DNA from: Streptomyces rishiriensis
Lineage (GTDB): Bacteria > Actinomycetota > Actinomycetes > Streptomycetales > Streptomycetaceae
Length of the DNA: 64,000 bases
Direction of reading: 5' to 3'
NCBI RefSeq assembly: GCF_003112535.1
Contig: NZ_BEWA01000002.1
Location: 496,001 to 560,000 of the forward strand
Under the pieces are notes generated by a model. It had not been told where the DNA came from, searched no databases, and worked only from the letters and a program-made list of their open reading frames with translations. Made by a program: the position numbers and the translations under genes. Positions 33,747-42,200 of this stretch are shown one piece after another (within the stretch, counting starts at the first letter, position 1; each line of letters begins with the position of its first letter).

Positions 33747-33936
33747 GGAAGCAGTGTGCGCTTGGTGACCGAGACCCGCGCGGTGCCCGGGTGAACTCTC
33801 TGTTGAGCCAAACGGAACGAACGTTGCGCACAATCTCAGCCTGCTCCCCGATACGCGCAATCCGCTGCAATCCTTGGGTGCGTCCGGTATCGCCCACGCA
33901 TCCTGGATGTCCGGCAGCCGCAAACGGAGGGCGAGC

Positions 33937-34677
33937 ATGACACTCAGGTTCCTCGGCACGACCAGTGACGACGGTGACTGTCCCACCCTGTACGACATCG
34001 AGGGGACGGACGAGATCCTTGTTCAGGGCGAACGGGAGGCCGACCCGGAACACCTCGCCCAGTTGCGGGACGTCAAGGAGTCGGAGACGTTCGTCCGGGT
34101 CCCCCGCAGCCTCCTGACCTGCTACGCGCCCAAGAGCGAAGCCCCTCGGCTCCAGCCCTTCGCCTCCACCTCCGGGTTCTTCCGGGACTTCAGGCACACG
34201 GCCTGGCGCCTGGAGACACGTCGTGGCTACGCCTCCGACCGCACCAGTCCCAAGTGGGGCCGCTTCCTGGCCGGGGAGAACATCGCCGATGATCCGGACA
34301 ACGCCTGGCGAGAGAACGTCCGAGTGCAGACAGCTCTGGGCAAGCGGTTCGAGCGGGTGCGACTGGTCGACGAACCCCTCACGCAGGGACAGGGGTTCCT
34401 CCTCGCGAGCGCGCCCGGCAATGTCGCCGCGGGCGAGGACATCCGCAACCTGACTCGCGGCCAGGCGCAAGAACTGCGGCTGCCCGACTACGATTTCTGG
34501 CTCTTCGACTCGAAGATCGTCGCTCGCTTCGCCTTCGACGACGAGGACACCACTCTCGGCGTGTACGTCACCGAAGAGCCGGCCGAGGTCCTCGCCGCCT
34601 GTCAGGCCCGCGACGCCGCCTGGCACCACGCTGTCCGCACCGAAGAGTTCGCGGGGCGGGTACGTTCCACCGTGTGA
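33937..34677 (+). CDS. DUF6879-family protein with fused N-terminal module
   Basis: 246 residues. From about residue 70, FFRDFRHTAWRLETRRGY, then FERVRLVDEPLT and PDYDFWLFDSKIVARFAFDD are the DUF6879 pattern common beside DUF397/DUF5753 genes. The first ~65 residues (TLRFLGTTSDDGDCPTLYDI, VRVPRSLLTCYAPK) resemble a separate small protein, usually its own gene in related clusters, so this looks like a gene fusion. The ATG has an excellent GGAGG six bases upstream, making the fused start secure. Function unknown. Confidence 0.8.
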   Translation: MTLRFLGTTSDDGDCPTLYDIEGTDEILVQGEREADPEHLAQLRDVKESETFVRVPRSLLTCYAPKSEAPRLQPFASTSGFFRDFRHTAWRLETRRGYASDRTSPKWGRFLAGENIADDPDNAWRENVRVQTALGKRFERVRLVDEPLTQGQGFLLASAPGNVAAGEDIRNLTRGQAQELRLPDYDFWLFDSKIVARFAFDDEDTTLGVYVTEEPAEVLAACQARDAAWHHAVRTEEFAGRVRSTV

Positions 34678-34747
34678 GCACGGACTACCAGACCGCCCAG
34701 CCCAGTACGGACCGTGGGCCACGTGCATACTCGTCGGGGCGCGACCG

Positions 34748-35407
34748 TCAGCGCTCTCCAGCGTTGAACTTGGCGATCTCCTCCGGCAGTTCCGCCAGCG
34801 AATCGATGCGCATCGTCGTGATCACGTCCGCGTCCGGGTCGCGTTGCTGGATCGTGCCCCAGGGGCCGCGCCGGATGAGGGCGGTCAGGAGCCCCGCCTG
34901 CACGGCAGGGCGGATGTCGTTGTCGAGCCGGTCACCGACGTAAAGGATCTCGACCGGCTCGGCAGGCGTCGCCTCGATGACGTGCTCGAAGAACCTCACG
35001 TCCGGCTTCGACACCCCCCAGTCGTCACTGGTGGCGATCATGTCGGAAGGAAGGTCCAGGCCCCGCAGCAGACCGCCGGCCCGCACAGTCTGGTTTCCGG
35101 CGATGCCGACCCACAGCCCTGCTTGACGGAGGGCAGCCAGGGTGGGCCGGACGTCCGGGTAGAGATCATCCTCGCCAAACCACTCCGGCTTCCCGGCAGC
35201 CGCGCGCTTCTCCCGCTCCTCGGTCAGGTCGAACCCGGGCCGGAACTCCTGGAACGTCTCCCGGTAGTCGCGTCCCTGCGCGATGACCGCCCCGAACATC
35301 GCCGCGAAGGTGTGCCGTGGCACCCCCAGCCAGTCCGCCCAGGTCCCGTACTCCCGGCTCTCGTCGACAAGACACTCGCCCACATCGAATACCACCGCAC
35401 GAATCAT
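34748..35407 (-). CDS. HAD-superfamily hydrolase with altered motif I
   Basis: 219 residues. HAD core: motif I VVFDVGECLVDES, motif II in AGNQT, motif III lysine in DWGVSKPDVRFF and motif IV VGDRLDNDIRPA. The cap lies between residues ~20 and 95. In motif I the second Asp of DxD, the general acid of phosphatases, is Gly (DVGE), so it may act by other chemistry or be inactive; dehalogenases also lack this Asp. ATG 35407 is preceded by a GGAG too close to be ideal. Convergent with the DUF6879 gene. Confidence 0.85.
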   Translation of the reverse strand: MIRAVVFDVGECLVDESREYGTWADWLGVPRHTFAAMFGAVIAQGRDYRETFQEFRPGFDLTEEREKRAAAGKPEWFGEDDLYPDVRPTLAALRQAGLWVGIAGNQTVRAGGLLRGLDLPSDMIATSDDWGVSKPDVRFFEHVIEATPAEPVEILYVGDRLDNDIRPAVQAGLLTALIRRGPWGTIQQRDPDADVITTMRIDSLAELPEEIAKFNAGER

Positions 35408-35530
35408 TCTCCGCAGATTAAACGGTGGGGACGGCGGGCGAAGCAGCGCCGTTGGGACAGCAATGGCCTCGGTTCTGGGTAATACGGGCGGGGAAGTGCG
35501 CAGTTCGAGGTGGCTGTGATCCACGCCACC

Positions 35531-35570
35531 GGAACCGCTTCCCCCGTTCGGAGAGGTATCTGTGTGAGGT
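35531..35570 (+). promoter_or_regulatory. Sigma-factor gene leader, copy A of a duplicated element
   Basis: GGAACCGC, TTCCC, CGGAGAGGTA and GTGAG occur in order here and again at 36202-36237. GGAAC is the -35 type of ECF sigma factors; GGAGAGG is the ribosome site of the sigma gene. Confidence 0.55.
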
Positions 35571-36280
35571 CCAACGGAGAGAGTGAAGTGGCGGCGGGCG
35601 GGGACGATGGCGGGGACCTGTTGCGGGGGCGGGTTCGGCGGGGGGAGCGGGCTGCGTTCGGGGAGCTCTACGAGTTGTACGCGACCGCCGTCTACAACCA
35701 TGCCCTGCGGCTCACCGGTGACTGGTCGGCGGCCGAGGAGGTCATGTCGGAGACGTTCCTCGCCGCCTGGCGGGGACGGGAGGACGTGGCCGTCGAGGGT
35801 GGTTCGTTGCGGCCCTGGCTGTTCGGGATCGCCACCAACAAGGCGCGCAACGCCGACCGGAGTCTGCGGCGGCGGCTCGCCTTTCTGGCCCGGCGGGCGC
35901 CGGGGGCGCAGGAGGTCGACGACTTCGCCGAGGACGTCGCGGGCCGGGTGGACGACGCCCGGCGGCTCGCCGACGTGCAACGGGTGCTCGGGCGGCTGAG
36001 GCGGCACGAACGGGAGGTGATCGCGCTGTGTGTATGGGGCGGGCTCGACTACGCACAGGCCGCCGAGGCGCTCGGCGTTCCCGTCGGGACCGTGCGGTCG
36101 CGGCTGTCGCGGGCGCGGGCGCGGCTGCGGGAGTTCGTGGAGCGGGAGGAGCGGGAGGAGCGCGAGAGACGTACGTCGCATTCCTCGCATACGGGTTTTA
36201 TGGAACCGCGTTCCCGTCGCGGAGAGGTAGAGAGTGAGACCGCGTTCGCGGTCCTGCCCCTTCAGGAGGAAGCCCGATGA
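35564..36280 (+). CDS. ECF RNA polymerase sigma factor
   Basis: 238 residues. Sigma region 2 at about residues 25-95 (FGELYELYATAVYNHALRLT, AEEVMSETFLAAWR, RPWLFGIATNKARN) and region 4 at about 140-195 (EREVIALCVWGGLDYAQAAE, then VPVGTVRSRLSRARARLREF). The last ~40 residues are Glu/Arg-rich and then read through a copy of the gene's own leader. Start GTG 35564 follows GGAGAGG by seven bases. The TGA overlaps the next ATG (ATGA), coupling it to a CU044_5270-type membrane protein, the usual partner of this ECF group and a likely anti-sigma factor. Confidence 0.92.
   Translation: MRSNGESEVAAGGDDGGDLLRGRVRRGERAAFGELYELYATAVYNHALRLTGDWSAAEEVMSETFLAAWRGREDVAVEGGSLRPWLFGIATNKARNADRSLRRRLAFLARRAPGAQEVDDFAEDVAGRVDDARRLADVQRVLGRLRRHEREVIALCVWGGLDYAQAAEALGVPVGTVRSRLSRARARLREFVEREEREERERRTSHSSHTGFMEPRSRRGEVESETAFAVLPLQEEAR
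36202..36237 (+). promoter_or_regulatory. Sigma-factor leader, copy B inside the sigma CDS
   Basis: GGAACCGC-G-TTCCC-GT-CGCGGAGAGGTA-n4-GTGAG, nearly the leader at 35531, 40-75 bp before the partner gene. It could be an internal promoter for the partner gene. Confidence 0.5.
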
Positions 36281-37404
36281 ACGCCACTCCGGCCGGATCC
36301 GAGCAGGGTGAGCGCGCGGAACTCGACGAACAGGGTGAGTTCGGTGAACTGGCAATGCTGTTGCCGACCTCGCCCGTCGAGCAGGTGCTGCCTCCCGGGC
36401 GTCGTTCCCATCACAAGGACGTTCTGATGCAGCTCATCGATCGCGACAGCCGTGACGACGCGGAGGGCGCCCGCCCGCTGCCGAGGCCCCGTCGGCTCTC
36501 CCGGCCGGCCCGGTCCGCTCTTCTCGCCGGGGCCGTAGCCGTCGCGCTGGCGGCCGGGTTCACCGTCGGCATCGGCGCGGGGCGGCACGGCGGGGGTGCG
36601 GACGCCCGGGCGGGCGCGCCCGGCACGCCCTCCGCCGGCAGCCGCAGCGCCGTCGTCACGCTCGACCGGATGGCCGCCGTCGCCATGAACACCGATGTGC
36701 AGCCGGTGCGGGAGGACCAGTTCGTCTACGTCCGCAGCCGGGTGGCCGAGAACGTGGGCGAGTGGGGGAAGCCCGTGAAGCTCGGGCCGCTGCACGAGCG
36801 GCAGGTGTGGTTCTCGCAGCAGCAGGGGCCCGTGGTCGACGTCGGGCTGATCCGGGAGGACGGGCAGGACTGGCCGATCGAGGTCGGGGTGCCGGACGGC
36901 ACGAATCCGAGGGACTCCGCAGTACCGGCCGGCGTCCAGCGGCCCACCTACGCGTGGCTCGCCTCGCTGCCCACCGAGCCCGGGCACCTGTTGAAGCGGC
37001 TCTACCGCGAGACCGTCGTCGAGAAGGGCGACGACCGCGACCAGGAGGTCTTCAACCGGATCGGGGATCTGATCAGGGAGCAGATCATGCCGTCCGCGAC
37101 GGCCGCCGCCTTCTTCAAGGCCACCGCCCGCATCCCCGGCATCACGGAAGTGGACGACGCGGTGGACGCCGTCGGACGGCATGGCATCGCCATCGCCCGG
37201 GAGGACGTCCGACACGGCACCCGCACCGAGTGGATCTTCGATGCGCGCACCCTGGACTACCTGGGCGAGCGCACCGTCTTCAGCCGGGACACCGAGCGGG
37301 CCAGAGCGGGGACGGTCTCCGACTCCGCGGCCGTGCTGGAACGCGCCGTCGTGGACAAACGAGGGCTGGAGCCGGGCGAGCGCCGCCGCGCCGGGCGGAG
37401 CTAG
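36277..37404 (+). CDS. CU044_5270-family membrane protein, probable anti-sigma partner
   Basis: 375 residues. Cytoplasmic N-terminus (~75 residues, with LMQLIDRD), one membrane helix (ARSALLAGAVAVALAAGFTVGI) and a ~270-residue extracytoplasmic domain containing QFVYVRSRV, HERQVWFSQQ and a late TEWIFDARTLDYLGERTV, the layout named CU044_5270 in actinomycetes. It is almost always encoded directly after an ECF sigma gene, as here (ATGA overlap), so a membrane sensor/anti-sigma role is inferred from position. Confidence 0.88.
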   Translation: MNATPAGSEQGERAELDEQGEFGELAMLLPTSPVEQVLPPGRRSHHKDVLMQLIDRDSRDDAEGARPLPRPRRLSRPARSALLAGAVAVALAAGFTVGIGAGRHGGGADARAGAPGTPSAGSRSAVVTLDRMAAVAMNTDVQPVREDQFVYVRSRVAENVGEWGKPVKLGPLHERQVWFSQQQGPVVDVGLIREDGQDWPIEVGVPDGTNPRDSAVPAGVQRPTYAWLASLPTEPGHLLKRLYRETVVEKGDDRDQEVFNRIGDLIREQIMPSATAAAFFKATARIPGITEVDDAVDAVGRHGIAIAREDVRHGTRTEWIFDARTLDYLGERTVFSRDTERARAGTVSDSAAVLERAVVDKRGLEPGERRRAGRS

Positions 37405-37508
37405 CGCACACGTCTCGCAGCGGCCGCACGGACCTTCCTCGTGCGGCCGTGCTCGGCGAGGAAGGCGAGGGCGTGGACGGAGGCGTCCGGGGCCTCGACG
37501 AGTCTGCG

Positions 37509-37976
37509 CTAGAGCCAGTCCGAGGCGGTGGTGAGGGCGGCGGTCATGGCCTTCCCGGGGGTGGCCGGCACAGGGGTGGTTGGCAGGGGGGTCCCGGCCC
37601 TCGGGCCGGAGGGGGTGGCAAGGGCGCGGAGGAGGGTCCATTCGTTGAGGCGGGTGGTCAGGAAGGCGTCCTCACCCACGGTCTCCCCCATCACCTTCGT
37701 CCAGGCCCGCCAGCTCTCGTCGTCCGCGACGGTGGCGCGGGGGAACGCGGTGGCCGTTCGGTCCAGATGCCGGACCACCGCCGAGCGGGCCATCGTCGCG
37801 TCCTCGTCGGCCAGGACGCGACGGACGAGGGACGTCTCCTCGGCTGCCGGGACGCGGGCGAGGGTGTCCAGGTATGCGGCGAACCTCGCGTGCTCGGGGG
37901 GTTCGGCGCGGTCCGGTGGGGACTGGTCGTCGGCGTCCTCGTGGGTCGTGCCGTCGGGTGTGCGGTGGGTGGGCAA
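37509..37976 (-). CDS. Hypothetical cytosolic protein
   Basis: 155 residues, not recognised. Helical and acidic N-terminal half (FAAYLDTLARVPAAEETSLV, VRRVLADEDATMARSAVVRH) and a C-terminal part with WRAWTKVMGETV, TRLNEWTLLRAL and a Pro/Thr-rich tail. No membrane segment or signal. Start TTG 37976 has AAAGGA seven bases upstream; longer readings lack a site. Divergent from the small membrane protein gene at 38083. Confidence 0.7.
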   Translation of the reverse strand: MPTHRTPDGTTHEDADDQSPPDRAEPPEHARFAAYLDTLARVPAAEETSLVRRVLADEDATMARSAVVRHLDRTATAFPRATVADDESWRAWTKVMGETVGEDAFLTTRLNEWTLLRALATPSGPRAGTPLPTTPVPATPGKAMTAALTTASDWL

Positions 37977-38082
37977 TGTGGGGTCCTTTCCCGCTCGGGG
38001 GACGAGGGGCGGTCGGCGGGCGGTGGGCCGGGGCGGGTTAGCCTCGTCGGTGAGCTTGATGATCAGGGCGAGGAGACAGACC

Positions 38083-38385
38083 ATGGCGAAGGTTCCCAGT
38101 GCGGTGATCGCGGCGGGCGGGCTGGTCGGAGGGTACGGCGTGGCCCGGTGGACGAGGCAGCGGCCGCTGGGCGGGGTCGTCCTCGCCGTCGCGGGGGCCG
38201 CGGCGGCGCAGCGGTGGCGGCAGCAGGCCGGCGGGGTGGCCGCGGGGGCGCTGAGCGTCGCGTACGTCGCCGCGTTCGCCGGGTCGCACCCGCTGTCGAA
38301 GAAGGTGGGCCCGTGGCCGTCGGTGTTCGGCGTGGCGGGGGCCGTCGCGCTGGCCTCGTGGGCGGTCGCCGACCGGCGTTCCTGA
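38083..38385 (+). CDS. Small hypothetical membrane protein
   Basis: 100 residues with about four short hydrophobic segments (AVIAAGGLVGGYGVARW, GGVVLAVAGAAAAQ, GALSVAYVAAFAG, VFGVAGAVALASWAVA). ATG with GAGGAGA six bases upstream. Not recognised beyond that. Confidence 0.75.
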   Translation: MAKVPSAVIAAGGLVGGYGVARWTRQRPLGGVVLAVAGAAAAQRWRQQAGGVAAGALSVAYVAAFAGSHPLSKKVGPWPSVFGVAGAVALASWAVADRRS

Positions 38386-38500
38386 GACGCCGCTCGGCGG
38401 GGTGTACCGGGACCCTCTGCAGAGACGTTCTGCCGAGCGACGACCTCCGAGCCACCCACCGCGGCCTCACCCCGCGGCGTCCGGCGCATCCAGGCTTCAG

Positions 38501-38578
38501 TCAGTCGCCGACCTTCCGGTGGAGGTGCAAACGCCGACGCCAAAACACGTGGTAGGCCAGCCATTGCAGATGGTCCAC
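38501..38578 (-). CDS. Possible 25-aa microprotein
   Basis: GTG start preceded by AGG five bases upstream; the peptide is rich in Trp, His and Arg (VDHLQWLAYHVFWRRRLHLH). The codon choice looks protein-like, but the length is too small for confidence. It could be a remnant of a larger gene or chance. Confidence 0.25.
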   Translation of the reverse strand: MDHLQWLAYHVFWRRRLHLHRKVGD

Positions 38579-38596
38579 CGCGACCTGTCCCGCGCA

Positions 38597-38629
38597 GAAG
38601 CCCCGCCAGGCGTCACCTGGCGGGGCTTC
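38597..38629. terminator. Strong bidirectional hairpin
   Basis: Fourteen-base perfect arms GAAGCCCCGCCAGG / CCTGGCGGGGCTTC with loop CGTCA, about 80 bp after the end of the minus-strand immunity gene. Confidence 0.75.
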
Positions 38630-38707
38630 ATATGTACACAGGCACTACTGTGCGGAACGAAGCATCCTGCCGGAATTCCCGCGGGATCCATCGTGACCCG
38701 CCGGTAC

Positions 38708-39202
38708 TCACCGTCGCCGGTACAGGTCCTCCGAGTACCTCAGGAACGACTCCAACCTCTCAGCCATTCCTGCGAACCCCCCCTTACCTCCAGGAGGGGG
38801 AGGCATGTATTTCACGAAGCCCTCCATCTCCTCAGGGTACTCAAAGTCCGCATACAACTCCTCAATGGCGTCGAACAATTGCTGATCACTCAGGCCGCTC
38901 TGACGGAGCCAGGCCAACGAGAGATAGATCCACACGGCGGACAGTTCGTGAGGGTCACCCAAATCCTCGGGCGGAAGGTCCGGAAGGTCCCCGGACCGGA
39001 TCTCCTCCGACAGTGCGAGCGCCCACCTTTCCTCCACCTCGAGCAGCGGGCGGCCGGCCTGCATTTTGTGCAGGTAAATCTGGACGACGGAAGGATCGTC
39101 CAACCACCCCCAATGCTTCCCGTAAGCGACTTCTCCGGTTGTCAGATCCACTCGTTCCACAATGAAGCTGCCGGGGATCTTGAACTTGGCCATCGCGTTC
39201 AT
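38708..39202 (-). CDS. Probable immunity protein (DUF2247-like)
   Basis: 164 residues, acidic, cytosolic. FIVERVDLTTGEVAYGKHWG, LDDPSVVQIYLHK, LEVEERWALALSEEI and the end ELYADFEYPEEMEGFVKYMP follow the DUF2247 pattern as I know it. The ATG overlaps the toxin gene's stop by four bases (ATGA), the standard place for the antidote of a polymorphic toxin. No clear ribosome site, so translation is probably coupled to the toxin gene. Expected to bind and neutralise the C-terminal toxin domain; this is inferred from position and size. Confidence 0.8.
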   Translation of the reverse strand: MNAMAKFKIPGSFIVERVDLTTGEVAYGKHWGWLDDPSVVQIYLHKMQAGRPLLEVEERWALALSEEIRSGDLPDLPPEDLGDPHELSAVWIYLSLAWLRQSGLSDQQLFDAIEELYADFEYPEEMEGFVKYMPPPPGGKGGFAGMAERLESFLRYSEDLYRRR

Positions 39203-42200
39203 GGTTTGTTTGGGATTCCGTTCATCGATCCTCCATTTACGAATCTTTGATGAGTGATCAGGTTTCCGCTCCCGCCGCGCTCAACCAGCCACTCGAAGCG
39301 TCCAGCCTTCCCGTTCATCTCTCCCGGCATCTGCACCAACAAGCGCTCCACTCCATCTCCACCAACAAGTCGAGTGGTTACGCCCTTGGTTGCGATATCG
39401 CCGACAACGAAGTCCGCCGCTCTGTGCCCAGCATCCTTCTTCAGCCCGGATCCATATCCCTTGGCATTCTGGATGATTTCCTGAGCTTCTGCGGAGCCGA
39501 CCCCGCACCACGGTCCGCTGTTGTGAACGAGGACCGGCGTCTGACCAGCGAGTACATAGTAAGTGTGAATGTCGGCGATGGTCAGGTTGTGGACTGTGGC
39601 CGGCTGGGTCCAGCGTTTCACCGCGGTGATGCGGACCACGGCCTTGATGGAGGCGTGCAGGTGTTCGCCTGCGGTCAGGGCGGTGGCGTCGATCCACTCG
39701 TTGAGTTCCGGGACCCAGAACGGGTGTCCGTCCGTCGCGGTGATCGAAGCGGTCAGTTTCTTGCCGTCGACCTCGATGGTCAGGGTGATTCTGACCAGGT
39801 GCTTCAGGCCCTTGCCCGTGATCTCGGCCGTGACCGTCTTGACCGTGGTGCGGCCGGTCTTCGGGTCCGTGGCGAGGACCTTGTCACCGGTCCTGACGTC
39901 CTCGATCCGCTTGGTGGTGCCGTCGGCCATGAGGACTTCGGTGCCGGGGACGAAGCTGTTGCAGGGTTTGGCCTCGCTGCCGGCGGCCCCGCCGATGTAG
40001 GCCAGCAGTGCGGTCGCGACGGCGTCCCGGATGACGTTGCCGCGGGCGACGGCCGCTGCTTTCTCGTTGCATTCTTCGGCGTTGTAGACGCAGTAGGTGG
40101 CCGCGATCTCCTTGGCCTTGTCGACGTCCTTGCCGCCGTGCAGGACGTAGAGGTAGGCCTGACGGCACCCCTCACGCCCGTAGCAGGCGGAGCCCTCCGT
40201 GGACGACTCGTAGACCGGGTTGTACCAGAAGTCGTCCGTGAACTCCCCGTTCATCCGGGGGGACCAGTACTGGTCGGCCAGCTTGTCGATGTCCTTCGTG
40301 ACCGGGGTGTTCTGGGCGACCCAGTGCTTCTTCGCCGCGTGGGAGCGCTTGTAGATGTTGCCGCGGTGGTAGTCGGAGGTGCCGCTCTTCGCGTCGTAGC
40401 CGACTTCCTGCTGTTCGTGCTTGCTGCAGTACTTGACGTCGTACTGGCAGGAGTTGGGCTTGGAGCCGATCTCCGTGCCCGCCGGGTCGGAGTAGGTGAG
40501 GGGGTTGTTGTTGGCGTAGGTGTAGCCGTGCATCTGCTGCGGGTCGCCGGGTGTGAAGACCGGGTCGACCGACAGGAAGCGGCCCGTCGCCGGGTCGTAC
40601 TCCCGCGCGCCGAGGTGGGTCAGGCCGGTGACGGTGTCGGTGGTGCCCCCGACGAATCCCCTGGTGCCGGTCCAGGTGTTGGGGACCGTGCCGCGCAGGC
40701 CGCCGAACGGGACGGTGCGACGCTGGGTCAACGCCTGGGATGTGGCGTTGACGGACAGCTGGGCTGTGCCGTGGTGGTCGGCCAGGGTGAAGGAGAAGGA
40801 CCCGTCGTTGGCCTGGACGGCCTGGTGGCCGCCGCCGACGTCGAAGTAGCGGGTGCCCGTGGCGGTCGTGGCGCCCTTGGCCAGGGTGACTTCGGTGGCG
40901 CCGAGGTAGAGGGTGGTCTCGGTCGGGGTGCGGCCGATCAGCCGGTTGCCCTCGGCGTCGTAGAGGTAGTCGGTGACCTTGTCGCTGCCGCCCTCCACCG
41001 GTTGGGTGACCTTCGCCAGGTGGCCTTCGGCGTCCCAGTCCAGGGTCTGGGAGGTGCCGTTGCCCAGCTGCCGGGTGTGGGTGAAGCCGCCGACGTCGTA
41101 GGTGAAGCTGTCGGCGGACTTGACCGTGCCGGTGGTGGTGTCGACCGAGCTGAGGGTGTGCGGCCGGACCTTGCCCGGGTCGGGGTAGTGGTAGGTGCGG
41201 CTGGTGTCCGGGGCGCCGGAGGCCGTGGCGTGCTGGGTCTCGGAGAGCCGGTTGCCGACCTCGTCGTACCTGTAGGACGTCCAGTACGGGGCCGGGCCGC
41301 CCACGACGGCGCTGCTGGGTGCGGTGGAGCAGCCTGTGGCCGACTGGGCCCACGCCTCGGTCAGCCGGCCGAAGTAGTCGTAGGAGAAGCACTGGTTGTC
41401 GGTGCCGGAGCGGGAGGTGTCGGAGACGGAGAGGACGTTTCCCGCCTCGTCGTACTTGTAGGTGTTGAACTGGTCGACACCCGTGACGTCCTGCCGGTCC
41501 ACCCGTGAGGTCTCCAGGCGCTGGGTGCCCCACTGGTAGGTGTCGGTCTCGAGCGTGGTCTTGCCGCCGTTCGCCGCCATGGCGTACTGCAGCGGCTTGC
41601 CCGTGAGGCTGTAGCTGGTGCTCGCCGTCAGGTTCAGCGGACCGCTGACCCCGATGGGCCGCAGGGTGTGGTCCTCATAGGTGTAGGTGACGGTGTTGGC
41701 GGCCAGGGCGCCGGCCTTGGGGTAGCCGACGCTCTGCACCGTGCCGGAGGCGTTGTAGGCGGTCGTCGACAGATAGGTGCCCTGCAGGTCGCCCTCGGAC
41801 GACGGGATCGTCACCGAGGAGCGCAGCGGCCGGTACTGCCGGTCGTAGGAGACGACGCTCGACTTGTACTCCTGAGTGCCGCTGAACCGTGAGCTGGACG
41901 CGAGGTGACCCTTGGCGCCGGCGACGGTGTCGTAGACCCACTTGGCGCGCAGGGCGCCGGTCACGGAGTTGTCGCGCAGCTCGGTCTTGCGGCCGAGGCC
42001 GTCGTAGACGTACGCGAGGACCGTGCCGCGGCCGTCCCTGGTGCTGGTGAGATGGGAGCGGTCGTCGTAGTCGTTGTGGCCGGCGCCCTTGTCGGGGTCG
42101 GTGGTGTCGGTCAGCCGGCCCATCAGGTCGTACGTCCACGTCCAGCCGTTGCCCGCCGGGTCGGTGACCTTGGTCAGTTCGCCGCGGGGCGAGTAGCCGT

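Larger units (their letters stand above)
38386..38707. other. Intergenic region between convergent genes
   Basis: 322 bp holding the perfect hairpin at 38597-38629 and a 25-codon minus-strand reading (38501-38578). Otherwise nothing recognised. Confidence 0.5.

Noticed and set aside
35531..35550. Complete ECF promoter with GGAAC and CGTT as -35 and -10
   Set aside because: The two elements are only about nine bases apart, too close for a sigma factor to contact both; the repeat is reported without assigning a -10 box.
39520..39965. Intein in the RHS protein
   Set aside because: The Hint fold is followed by a toxin, not by an extein continuation, and the C-terminal VLVHNSG fits a pretoxin Hint autoprotease.
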